A DNA stretch of 64,000 nucleotides, taken from contig OX243822.1 of assembly GCA_945859605.1 (NCBI GenBank), positions 24,278,363 through 24,342,362 of the forward strand, written 5' to 3'. A model generated the notes under the pieces. It searched no databases. It worked only from the letters and a program-made list of their open reading frames with translations, and was not told the origin of the DNA. A program made the position numbers and the translations under genes. The DNA is from Lumbricus rubellus. Its lineage: Eukaryota; Annelida; Clitellata; Crassiclitellata; Lumbricidae. Positions within the stretch are counted from its first letter, which is position 1, and each line of letters opens with the position of its first letter. Shown here piece after piece: positions 11,110 through 23,300 of this stretch.

Positions 11110-11539
11110 GGATGGAGCAAAAGAGGGATGGATGGACGGAGAAAAGGAAGGAGGAAAGGAGGGAGGGAGGGAAGGAAGGAAGAAAGGAGGGAAGAGTGGA
11201 GGGAAGATTGGAGGGATGGATGGAGGGAAGGATGGAGGGAGGGAAGAATGGAGGGAAGAGTGGATGGAGAGAAGGATGGAGGGAGGGAAGGATGGGTGGA
11301 GTGGTGGCGGTGGGACAATGGCGGTGGTCGCTTGTTTCTGGTGATTGTCTGTTAATTCTAGCGCGTCTAGTAATTGTATGATTGTATATGGATCAATTAA
11401 TGTATTTTTACAATAATTATATCAGTGGTAAATGTTGATTATGTATGCATAACATTGCATGCACATCCAAGTATATGTGTATGTACGTAGGCATGTGTGC
11501 CAGCATGCAGACATGTGAGTATGTATACTTACATGTATG

Positions 11540-11605
<66 letters not shown>

Positions 11606-12958
11606 CTTATCATGTCAGTCTACGTATACAAAGCTAATCATGTATTTATTTATATACAAAAAGATTTAATAATATAGCTTCATCATCTAGAACTCCTAAG
11701 AAATGTTGTGCTTTTATGTAGGTTCTGATCTGACCTAATTCTTTGATCTGACCTAATTTTCTGGTTTAACCCTATGAGTCCCATCGTCGTCACACTGCGA
11801 AGCCGTAATGCATGCGAATGATCAGCCAAGTATTCAAAGAACATTCAAAACAAGAATAACAATGTCTGTCTCTTTGTATGCATCACAACCTGCTTGTTTG
11901 TTTGTTTGTGCGCGTGTGTATGTTTGTGCGTGTGTGCGTGTAAGTTTGAGAGAAATTGGCGGGAAAGTAGGTGGGAAAGTAGGTGGGAAAGTAGGTTGGA
12001 AAGTAGGTTGGAAAGTAGGTGGGAAAGTAGGTGGGAAAGTAGGTGGGAAAGTAGGTGGGAAAGTAGGTTGGAAAGTAGGTGGGAAAGTAGGTGGGAAAGT
12101 AGGTTGGAAAGTAGGTGGGAAAGTAAGTGGGAAAGTAGGTGGGAAAGTAGGTGGGAAAGTAGGTGGGAAAGTAGGTGAGAAAGTAGGTGAAAAAGTAGGT
12201 GGGAAAGTAGGGGGAAAGTAGGTGGAAAAGTAGGTGGGAAAGTAGGTGGGAAAGTAGGTGGGAAAGTAGGTGGGAAAGTAGGTGGGAAAGTAGGTGAGAA
12301 AGTAGGTGGAAAAGTAGGTGGGAAGTAGGGGGAAAGTAGGTGGAAAAGTAGGTGGGAAAGTAGGTGGGAAAGTAGGTGACAGGTGGATGCATCAGATGGA
12401 GATGCTGAGGTTGCAGCAGAAGAAGAAGAAGACAATAATGTGTTGTTATCTGATTTCTTCTTCAGCTCAGGTGTTCCACTGATTATTACGTTGATGCAAA
12501 AGAGATTTTCAACAGGTGGTTACGAAGGCTTTGTGGGTCATCAAAAGTTCTCCGCTTTCTATTATACACCACAGTCTATATATACATACATATATACATA
12601 AATTATCATGGAATAATATATATTTGGATCATATGTGTATATATAATTATGTAGGTCATATACACATAATTATACACATATATTTATACATGTCCATCGC
12701 ATGATATATACATGTAACATTGGATTATGTATGTCATATGATGCAAATAATATGTATATTATGAACTGCATATGATATGATATTCTTGTTATACAAACTA
12801 ATGATTTTCTATTTAAAAAAATGCAATGACTTGCCTGTGTCTGTGTGTGTGTCTGTGTGTGGGTCTGTGTGTGGGTCTGTCTGTTCGTCTGTCTGCCTGC
12901 TGCTATTCCAAATGTATAATTCTCAGCTGGAGTTTCTGCCTCTTACCTGTCACGTCTA

Positions 12959-12992
<34 letters not shown>

Positions 12993-13452
12993 CGTGTGCG
13001 TGCGTGCGTGTGCGTGCATGTGTGTCTGTTTCTGTGAGCTCAGGTGTAATAATTATGAATCCTTCTGAGAAAATCCATTAACTGCTTGTTTCCTTCGTCG
13101 CTTTTCGATCTTCTATTTATGTTGCGCTATATATGTTGCGCTATATAACTGGAGCCTCGCATCAGATGCGTCGTCGATACATCGACTGAATATGACTAAA
13201 AATAGGCGAATTAATTATCAGAAACATCGCATGAATGAAGATTAGTTTGTTATCTGAACTGCTGTCGTTTTTATATTTGATACACTGTGTAGGCCTATAA
13301 ATCGAAGGATATACAATAATATGATACATTCGTTGAATCGTTGTTGTTGTTTGTTGCTGTGTATACAGACACTACTGTGTCATATTAAGGATTATTAGTA
13401 TACTGTCGACTTAATTCCTCCCCATTTCTCCATGCAGGCTTGGGACTTGCAC

Positions 13453-13521
<69 letters not shown>

Positions 13522-13980
13522 GCAAGTCATTTTCATCAATCCAGCTTCCATTTAAGTAAAATTTATTTTGTATCAATCCTGCTTCTATGTAGCGAGAATT
13601 CTTTTCATCAATCCAACTTGCGTGCTTAGGGCCGCAGGCGGGCAGGAAGGAAGGCAGGCAGGAAGGCAGGCAGGCAGAAAGGCAGGCAGGAAGGCAGACA
13701 GGAAGGCAGGCGCAGGAAGGCAGACAGGCAGGCGCAGGCAGACAGATACACATAGTTTCAGCAAGGTATGGGCCTATAGGCCTACTGCAGGAACCCAACG
13801 AGACGTAGGCTACAATATACGCACCCAGAAAAAGCCAACAACGACGTGTAGATTAGAGACAATCCTCTCTAATTCTAATGCTCTCTAATAATTCCAATCC
13901 ACAGAGTCCACACAGACAGACAGATATGTTTGTCCGACAGTAATTCAAATAGGCGCCAAAAGTCTGACAGCAGACAAAGG
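11110..13980. repeat. Intergenic minisatellite and microsatellite block
   Basis: This holds a GGAA/GGGA purine tract (11110-11310), a TG repeat (11540-11602), a 12-bp array of GTGGGAAAGTAG (about 11958-12378, near 35 units), TG/GC-rich runs (12838-13030), TGTC then TC (13455-13520), and a GGCA array (13630-13745). No credible gene is seen. The purine tract starts immediately after the stop codon at 11109 and may lie in the 3' UTR. Confidence 0.8.
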
Positions 13981-14036
13981 ATGGGTGCCTCTGCTCCTGA
14001 TGTTACCCTCCCTCCGCAACTGCTGACCAGCAGCAG
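13981..14036 (+). CDS. Candidate 5' exon of the espin-like gene
   Basis: An ATG with a strong context (A at -3, G at +4) opens MGASAPDVTLPPQLLTSS and ends AGCAG|gtgagt, an excellent donor. Joined directly to the exon at 17242 this frame would stop after a few codons at 17267-17269. So either it is a 5' leader exon with an overlapping upstream ORF, or an exon between them is missing from my model. The 5' end of the exon is not defined. Confidence 0.3.
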
Positions 14037-17000
14037 GTGAGTCATCGTCAATTAAGACTTAATTAATTCATTCGTTGCTGATCAGTGACTTCGCTGAACT
14101 CATTTAAAAGCCTAATTGTTATCAACAAACGGAAGATGATGTTTGAATGAAAAGATAGGAACTGCGTCAGTGATGCCGCTCAAATATTATCAAGTAGGCT
14201 TAGGTCTAATTCGATTAATTATCAGCAATGACTCACTTCGACTCGATCGTTTTTTGTAGGCTAAGAATCTACGCAATGTAAGCGAAACACCTTAACACAA
14301 AATGGCAACTTCTAAAACAAGAGTTTCGACTTTCGAACGTCTATCGTCGAATTGCCTTGAAAATGGTGCTTTATGAGAAAGATTTACATTACATTAGCCT
14401 ACATTACAAGAGGCTCAAATTTAAATAAGAGTCTTTGAAACAATTCTTATAGGTTTGCCACGTGACGTGAGTTAAAGATAAAGATCATAAAAGTACGATA
14501 CTATAAAGTATAAGCCTTCAGGTAGACATACAATAGGAATATTGTAACAGGGACATATTGCTCTTCTTTGTCGATGCTGATGGTGCATGTAGGCCTACAT
14601 TTATTTATTTGATTCGGATCCGTTGCAAACAATCCAATCTGCTGCCTTTTCTTCTTCCGTTTTCTGCCTTTCTAGTCAGTTTCTAGGCTCCATTATTCAC
14701 GCTGTCCAGCTCTCTCCTTCAACTTGCTATAGGCATAGGCTATAGGCCTATATAAGTGCCCTCCGTCATACAGTCTGACTCTTGACCGTTTACCCACCAT
14801 TCTGAATATTCTTCTTTGTAGCGATAGGCTACTGTAGGCCTACACGCATGGTCTATGAATAATTCTGAGTGATTGATTGCTGTTTTAAATCTGCAACGTG
14901 CGCGATTTAGATCTGCAGGTCCATAGCAGCGCTCGCTCAGTTGCCAAGTGAAGCCGGACTCAAAATTAAGATCAAACCCGAATTTAACCAATTGTTTAAT
15001 GCAGCAGAATCTTTGGAAGGATTTGATGTAACAGGCGCCGCCTAATAGTAGGCATATTCGTTTATTATTCAAACTGACAAACACGCGCTAGATAACATGA
15101 AAGGCTTAGGGGCCTATAATAGCCTAGGCCTAGGTCTATGTCGAACATTAATCTGCGGTATGGCCTACTTTTATTAGGCCTACAGACAGACTAGCCTACA
15201 GGCCTAGGCTAAATGTCTTCTGGACCACTCGGCAGAACAAAATTAAAAACTCCACAGGTCTACTGTAACAGTGCTCGCTCCTCTAACGCCCTAACACATC
15301 GACAAAAATTTACAGTCGCTTCTCAAGAAATTTATTATTTTAGTGTATCGTATAAGTCTGGCTTAGGAGCGGCTGCAATGGCTGAACGCTGAGACCGCAG
15401 ACTGCATCTGGAACCGCACGAACGTCGTATCAAAATAAAGGCGATGATTATAATATCACTTTCTTCTTTTTAAATAAAGTGCCGCAAAATTGTGTGCATC
15501 TACGCCTAATTATATTCTTATTAAACGACCGTGTGAGGCACTTTTATGTACAGAAAGTAAGACAATTTTACGAAACTGGTGCAACATAACGTGCAGAGAT
15601 GAGTTGAAGATGTTATTTATTTTGCAGACGCTGTAACCCATTAACTCCATTCGTTGTTGTCTGTTGTTGTGTTTCGTGGCCCAGTTATTTCTAATGCATC
15701 AGGTTTTAGATCGATGTCAAATGCAGCCGTGATTTGGAATAAGCATTTGAAACTGAGCTATTGTGCAGCGGTACAAACCGCCGCAAATAATGGATTTATT
15801 TTGAATAGTGGCTTGTTTATGGCTCGATTTTATCCTGCTAGTGGTAAAACCATATAGGCTATAGCTGTGGTTAAAACAATGAACCTGCCACTTTGCAATG
15901 CCTATGAGCTCATGGCCCAGTTCTATAAAAGAAGTCAATTCAGGATTAATTTGTCATTGCCTTGGGTCGATTTTATTTGGGTCACGCGGAATTTAGGCCA
16001 TTGGTCGCAGTGCATATTGAACAGGCTGTTATGGTATGCAAAGACCTAGAATTGTAACCAGATAAAGTATGTTAGATCACAGTGAGGTTTAGCTGAGAAT
16101 GTCTAGTTCAGGCAGAGGTTTGCATCTGTTGTGTGGTGACTAAGCAAATAAATGAGCAATGTGCCACCCTACACAGAATAGAGTTTAGAGCGCTTTGACG
16201 TTCCACAGTTCATTAATTCCACTCAAGTAAGTAAATACTTCATAACAACACTCGAGGCAGTTATGTTATCCATTTATTCATTACGATAATTTCTATAACG
16301 CCTCACATTTGACTCAAGGGGCTACTCAGAGGTACTCCCAAATCTAGGATGGCCAAATAATACCACCATAAAATGAGCGGGGACTGAATAGGACGGGATC
16401 AAAGCAACAAGGAGCTCAGCCATTCGAGGTCGAGGGCCTACCATCGAGAAGGCACGGTTCTGCTTAGCGGAGGTTCGAACAAAGGTTACAGAGAGCAGAC
16501 CCTGTTGGGCGAAAGCAAAGAGAGTGCAAGTGCTGAACACCTAACAGTAGGGCTTCAGAGCTTGCTAAGGTAGTCAGAACTTATGCACCATTCTCTGCTG
16601 TAGGGAAACCAGTGGAGAACATTGCACATAATTATGGCTGGTAATGTGGTAGAATTTTGGTATGCGGTCAATCTAAGACAGGAGCTGCATAGCACAGGAG
16701 GCGATCTAGGCAGCTAAGTCGGGTTTCTTTTAGATCAGTATAGAGTGAGCAGCAGTAGTCAAGCCTGTTGGTAATGAAAGAATGGTTGAGGGTAGCAGTA
16801 GCGGTCTTGATAGTCATTTGCAAAGAAGTAGTGGTAGAATATGCTTAATCACTGTTGCTTACTGTTTTGAAAAGGTATTTGTGCAATGGCGCATAATTAT
16901 GGTAATTGTTGAATTGTTGATGATTTCTTGAATGCAGAAAGACCCATCGCATGACGAAGAATTGACGACTTAAAATCATAATTTTAAAACATTTAGGTGC

Positions 17001-17241
17001 TGTGATCTTTTAGTTCTAATAGTGATACCTTGAATGTTGTGTTTTTTATCGATTTCTTAGTTGTGCAGAATGGGCTGTCGTCGGTCACGACACTCTATTC
17101 TGTTCGAGTTTGGGGCAGCCATTTTGCCTATTTAGATGCTCGGTGTCCACTGGACTGGTGTAGTTATATTCCCCATATCATATATTGCACAGATTCTGTA
17201 ATAAAGATGATAATTAATCACATTTTTTGTGTTTTATACAG
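14037..17241. other. Intergenic or 5' intron, no coding exon seen
   Basis: The sequence 14100-15200 is dense in the palindrome TAGGCCTA and its halves. Apart from the LINE remnant at 16262-16560, no repeat family or exon is recognised. ORFs near 15654-16049 resemble nothing I know. Confidence 0.5.
16262..16560 (-). mobile_element. CR1/L2-like LINE 3' fragment (minus strand)
   Basis: The minus strand translates to NRAFSMVGPRPRMAELLVAL and ends FGSTSE before the stop. This parallels the copy at 55137-55620 (RAFSVVGPSIWNDLP and GSASE plus stop). The following tail resembles TGAGGCGTTATAGAAATT with a short repeat of CATTACG/AATGAATA type. It is truncated at its 5' end and the reading frame is partly decayed. 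Confidence 0.7.
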
Positions 17242-17347
17242 TCATGCACAAGAAGAAAGTCGCAGTTGAGTCAATTCACAACAGTCTTCCAAGTCGAGGA
17301 AAGACGGTCGAACCAAAGACAGGACTGTCAACGTTCTTTGGAATTGG
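17242..17347 (+). CDS. Espin-like gene, first clear coding exon
   Basis: The acceptor is ttttatacag; the frame starts MHKKKVAVESIHNSLPSRGK with ATG at 17244. It ends STFFGIG with donor GG|gtaaat (phase 2). The acceptor before the ATG implies an upstream noncoding or partly coding exon. Confidence 0.7.
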
Positions 17348-20300
17348 GTAAATTATATGGTTGAGCTGCATTCTGTTTCACAGTTGCCAATCATTGTCCA
17401 GAGCTCATATCCTAATGTTGTGTGTTTTAAATATTAGTAATGGTAGTGGTTGTAGTAACTGTAATAGTTGTAGTAATAATCATACCGTTAGTAGTTGTAG
17501 CAGTAGAGGCTTTATTGATCACCAACACTTATAAAAGATATACTTATGTTGCAGAATTATAACATTGCGTGGGTAATGCAGCGTCAAAGCTACCACCATA
17601 TGTTGCAATTAGTTTGTTTTCACAGCAATCTTTAATCTTATAGTCAGTGGTTCAAATGCATGAATCATTTATTTAAAAAAAATTGAACTATTTACAAATA
17701 TCAATTTGATTATCGTTTTGAGAGGGTAAAGAAATTGTAATTCCAATATGAATGTTCAGATCTCTGTTTATTTTGTGTTGTCGATTTGTATTGTATTCCT
17801 GCTGAATTGTGTTGATTCTGTTTTACCACATTTGTATTGTAATATATATTTGATTGAATTGTTTTGTGCTCACTGCAGTATTTTATTATTTTATTTACTG
17901 CAGTACAGAGGAGATTCGCAAGTCGATTGAAGCGTTGGACAGAATGCTTGATCAGTACGATGAGGGACCGGAACTTTCCTCAAATTCTAATTCGGAAAAG
18001 AAGTTTGCTCCGCCAAAAGTGGATCCAGCCGCTCACATGCTCGCGTCGTGCCTGAAGGCGGCGGGAGGACATAAACTACGCAAGAGCATCGGCAAGTCTA
18101 TTTTATTATTATCTCTTTATTCCATTGTTCTTTCTTTTCTTCGGCAAGTCTGTTCTCTTATCTTTTTATTCCATTGTTCTTTGTTTTCTTGTGTAATTTT
18201 CTGAATGATTTAATGTTAATTAATTAAGTTTACATTTTCTTACAATGCTTGTGAGAAAAGTGCTTGATTCGTCAAATGACCTGAAAGAACCGTGATCTCA
18301 TGCCAGTGCTGCGTTGGGCTGGTGGTGGTATTGGTGGTTGTAATGGTAGTGGTGATGATGGTATGTGGTAATTATTTTGATGATGATGATGATGAATTGC
18401 TTCTGTTTTGTGGCTTAGTAGCACATCTATGTAGTTGCTAAGTAACCGGTTTGGTAACATAACACAGCATAGAATTTGGAAGTCTTTTCAAGCACCATGG
18501 TATGAACATGTTGCAATGCCGTTAGATCATTGTTTGTGGCTGAGTTAAATTGAGTCTAAGTCTGTAGTTTAGAATTCAGACTTTACTGTTCTCCATAAAC
18601 TCGATTTCAGTAACATACATATTTGACTATTTAATTTCTGTAATATCATTTGAATTTAATATTGATTGTGGGTCATGATGATGACGCTATGCAAGTTATT
18701 TGACTAATGCACACATTCACTCATACGCATCCATACACGTAAACATGCGTGCATTCATGCATGCACAGTGAAAGAAGCATATAAGAGTGTTGTTTATATT
18801 GACAGCTATTGTCTTGTTTGATCGCATAACTGATTTTTTGATTGAAATTCAGTTTGTCCTTCGGGACAGGAGGACGACTTGCCGTTGCCACCTCCACCGC
18901 CAGAACTTCTTCTAAGGAACGCCAGCTGGACTGGACCTCTCCCATCAAACCAGGTGCCAATCGTGGTAAGATGATTCACCTCTTCTTAATCTTTTCACTT
19001 CTGTCACTATTTGTAATGTAATGCAGTGCAGCTCAATGTAATTGTTTATTTATGTAGATCATTTTCAAGGATGGGTTTTAACGTCTCTATTTACTTACAC
19101 AACATTCTCTATGGGATCTCTTCTGAGCAGTGGATTGCATATAGGATAGCTGCCCTAGTTTGTTGCTGCTTACTGGGTCTCACTTCTGCTTGCCATTGTA
19201 AGCTCTGTTGCCCCATGGTCCTAATTCCCAGGGTCTCTTATCTATTACTTTGAATAAGGTCTACTCAATATGCTCAATATACTCTTTGTCTCTTTTGCCC
19301 GTACCTCCAATATGTAGAATTGCACTTTCTTGGGGGTTGACCTCTCGACCTGCAATGGCATCCACTGAGATTTTATCGTTTTCTCACGACCCTCTCTCTA
19401 TCTTTCTTTTCTTATCTTAAAGCTCCATTTTAGTTATTGGGAGCAACTCGTTTTGTCAGTTTTCTATCTATATAAATAAAAATGAAACTTTCCAATAGTT
19501 TGTGTGAAGTGTTCTCGAAACGTACCGCACAGATTGTTTTGAAAATTTAACAAAACCTTCCATTCCTATAGGAGAGTGTCCATTTTTCTTTTTATCCGAA
19601 AAACGCAATATTTTTCACAAAAAGTGAAGTTTTCATTCCGCTCGACCGCCATTTGCAAATTCAAAACCGCACGTTGCCAGATTTCAGAAACGCCTTGACA
19701 GTGACTGCGACCGTTCAGACGAAACATGAATGAGGTCGCGTGCCGTGACGTCATAAGCGATTCGCATAATTATTTTGCGGCCTTTCAACATTCTTGGTTG
19801 AGGGAGGAAAGGAGTGGAGGGAGCGGGACGGAGGGGGAGGGGAGGGGAGGGGGAGGGGAGGGGAGGGGAGGGGGAGGGGGAGAGTCTTTTCTGCCACAGC
19901 AACGCGTGGCCGGGTACAGCTAGTTAATTATAAATGAATTGTGCTGCAGAACCCTTGTCTTCATCTTGTAGTCTGATTTTTCATGTAGCAGCAAATATAA
20001 ACAGCATTTTCATCAAATTTTCTCATCAACCATTGTCTTGCCTTCACAGAACCCTTGGGACCTGCAGAACACACTTTGGGAAACGCTGCTTCGGGAACAT
20101 TTTTCACTGAAGTGCCATGATGCATTTGTTTGATGACAAGTTTGTCTGATTGCTTTAGGAGCATTTGTCACCAAAGTGCCGTGCGGCGCCATCAGTGCCA
20201 AAGCGTGATCCAGAAACAAAGCTCACTTCATCTTCTTCGTCGGATTTAGCTGCGTTCAATTCACAGGTGGGCATTGTAAATCAGCAAGAGAATTTTATGA

Positions 20301-23300
20301 TTGAAAGAATTCTGATCTAGTAACTCTGAAAAACAGTTTTGTTCTCATTTCCAACTATGGTGTTGCTGCAGGTTGAGGCGCCCACAGCTAAAGTTAAAAA
20401 AGGCGGGAAATAGAAGCAGTGGCACGCTTCTTATGCCGAGTCTGCCATATTTGATGGGTGGTGTCGCCGGAGACTATAGATGCTCCAATAGGATGATGTT
20501 GAGTATCTGTTTAGGGCGCATCATAGGAAGGGCGTCGTGTTTAATCAGACCCACACAATTTGCACTTATTATTATTGTTATTATTATTGTTATTATAATT
20601 GTTATTAATAATCTTCGTTTAATGACACAATCTGACAAACCGCAGAATGATTACAGGTACAGGTTATGCGAAATACGGCCCACTATAGCATGACACGCAG
20701 GTTGGCTTCACAGCAGTGGGTTCAGTAGCCTAAGTAGGAGTGGATCACTCCTGGTTCGGCCAAGCCAGAAGTGGGAAGGGCTATCTTATTTTCAGCAGAA
20801 CCCGAGTCAAGCAACACAACATTATTATCTTTATTTTATTATTTGTATTATTTTTATTATTACAAACATTTATGACGTATGCATGGTCTTACAGAAATGG
20901 GATTTGGAGGTATGGTTAGTGACTTGTCACACCTGTTAAGTAACTCTGTATATAGTGCACCTTTTTTAATAACATTAGAACACAGGGTCTATAATGTATA
21001 TTAGTTTTCCGTATATTAGCTTAGTACAACCTGTTCAGTGGCTTGTTCTGTACACATTTATTAGCTTAACAAACCTGTTCAGCACCTTAGTGCACCTATT
21101 TAGTAGCTTACTACACATTTTTAATTTTTTTGTATACCTGTTTATTAGCTTAGTGTACCTGTTTAGTAGCTTAGTATACCGTTTGTACTATCTTAATGGC
21201 ACTAAAAAAGTCTTTAGATGAAATTGGTTATTGTGAGACTGCTGCTAATTAAACATTTGAAATTTCAGACCTTATAGGTACTATACGCAGTTTCACACGG
21301 ACAGACAGATACACACATACACACACAGACACACACATGGACACACATACATGCCCAATGCACATAATGCATGCTGATGTGTGCAATCTGTGATAATAAT
21401 AATTATTATAGACCATGGCATTGGGCAGGCATTGTATTGACTGTTGGTGTAATGTTTGTATGAATGGATAAATAAAAGCATGCAGTAGTAGTGGTAGTAG
21501 TGGTGGTGGTGGTGGTGGTGTAGGTTGTAATTGTTTGAGATAAATGCCATATTGTTTTGTGCGTCATCCTAACATCGCAGCTGCTGACCAACGACCAACA
21601 ACGTGAGAGGTCTCGTCATCGCTTTTTCATTATCTCAACTCCTCTCACCAGTTTGTTTACTCTGCAAATATTTACGCATCTACGACGTATAACGGACTAA
21701 TTAGCATATTATCTCTGGAGAGAGAGTGGGATCTGATGGGGGTGGGGGAAGTGTTCAATTGGATGCATGTTGTGGCCATTGCCGACATCGGGGGTTGTGG
21801 TTGCGAGTTTGCAGCTTCTACTTTATGACTTGAGCATAGAACATAGACTGGCTGTATTTGAACCTTTTTTAACGGACTTTCTAGGGTGTACAGCTGCGTA
21901 TGTAGTTTGATGTTGGAATTTTTAGGGTGTTTGAGTGTACTACTATAGGATGGTTTTAAGATTTATGATAATGTCAGCAGTGTTGATGTTACTTTTGTGA
22001 TCATATTTGAAGATTTTCTTATGGAATGGTGATAATAATTACGAATAGTAGTTTGTGACACATATCATTGTAGCTGTAGGTTTGTTATTGTGAGACGGCT
22101 GTAAGAGTTGTGATAATTGTTTAGTGTTGTCGTTAGTGTTTTGACTATGTTTTGACAACGACATGAGCTTTTGCCTTCATTAGTCCGGTCCTTTGGAATC
22201 AGCTCTGTCTATTGCCGTGTTCTTCGTTATTAACTGGTTCTCCGAAACACATCTTGTTTCCCTGTCACAAAAGTACTTTCTTATCTGTGGGTCTTTAGCA
22301 CTGGGAGCGCGTCTGATTGGTGTGCACTGTGAGAAGCACTTGAACAAAATTTTGATTCAATATTTGAACATATTTGCGTTGATTTCTGTGGGTTATTGTT
22401 TATCCAATGGTTGTAAAGTTTACTGTCGTTGATTTTCCTTTTATCCAGTTTCCAAGAGACGACGGGTTTGACGCTGGAAGCATTTCGTTTTCTGACTATG
22501 CACCAAAGCGACATCCAGAGTCCGGCTACATCACTCCAGATCAGGAAACGATTGATTCCATTTTCATCGGCTGCCACGAAAGACTTTCGGGTCTGCGAAT
22601 GTCACAGCCACCTGTGAATGTCCAGCAGCAGCAGCAGCCATTGATGTCAATGGATTATCGTTCGGCAAACAATCTCGATGGAAGTCTTAGGAAGACTGGG
22701 ACAATGCACGCTGCCGATCTGGTTTTTCCACTTCCACCGGAAGAGTTCGGAGATGGTGTTCCATCGCAGCAACCATTGCGATGCGTGGAAAGCCCTCCAG
22801 ACGCCTTTGCTCTCAGGAATAAAACTGCAGTCAGTTCATCGCACGTCTCCTTGCAACTCGGACATTCGACTGACTACGCCCAACCCATGATCGCAACGGG
22901 GTCGTCCTACCTTCCACTACAGCATCCTTTTCCAGCTGCCCATGGAGGCTACCAAGTGCCGAAATCTTTGGATGTGGCGATGGGCAGCCTGACAGCCCAG
23001 CAACTGGGGCAATGTGCATCCAGTGCTGGAGTTTCCGTGGTTGAGAATGGACCGCTTCTGACCTCTGCCATCTCACCATATGACCTGACATGTGTCCCTC
23101 CACCACCACCACTTGTCGAGACTCGTGGTGAGGTGAAGTTCTTGTCCAGCAATCCATTATCCACCACCTTTGAGATTGTCCCTCCACCACCGCCAATACA
23201 AGATGTTCTGCTCTCTCGGCAGCCACCCTCTCCACCGGCTCCCCTCTCACTCTCTTCCTTCCCTCAGGAAGTGCAGTTTTCCAACTCTGAAGACCTTCCA

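Noticed and set aside
11808..12435. Overlapping ORFs on both strands in the GTGGGAAAGTAG array
   Set aside because: The repeat unit is 12 bp, so all frames repeat without stops. No start context, splice structure or domain.
15654..16049. Two ORFs and a minus ORF near 15.7-16.0 kb
   Set aside because: No family, weak context, no splice partners; composition is like the intergenic flanks.
21587..21606. Mini-exon (atcgcag acceptor, CTGCTGACCAACGACCAACA)
   Set aside because: It would end in phase 1, while the next exon at 22449 needs phase 0 as provided by the exon ending 20266.
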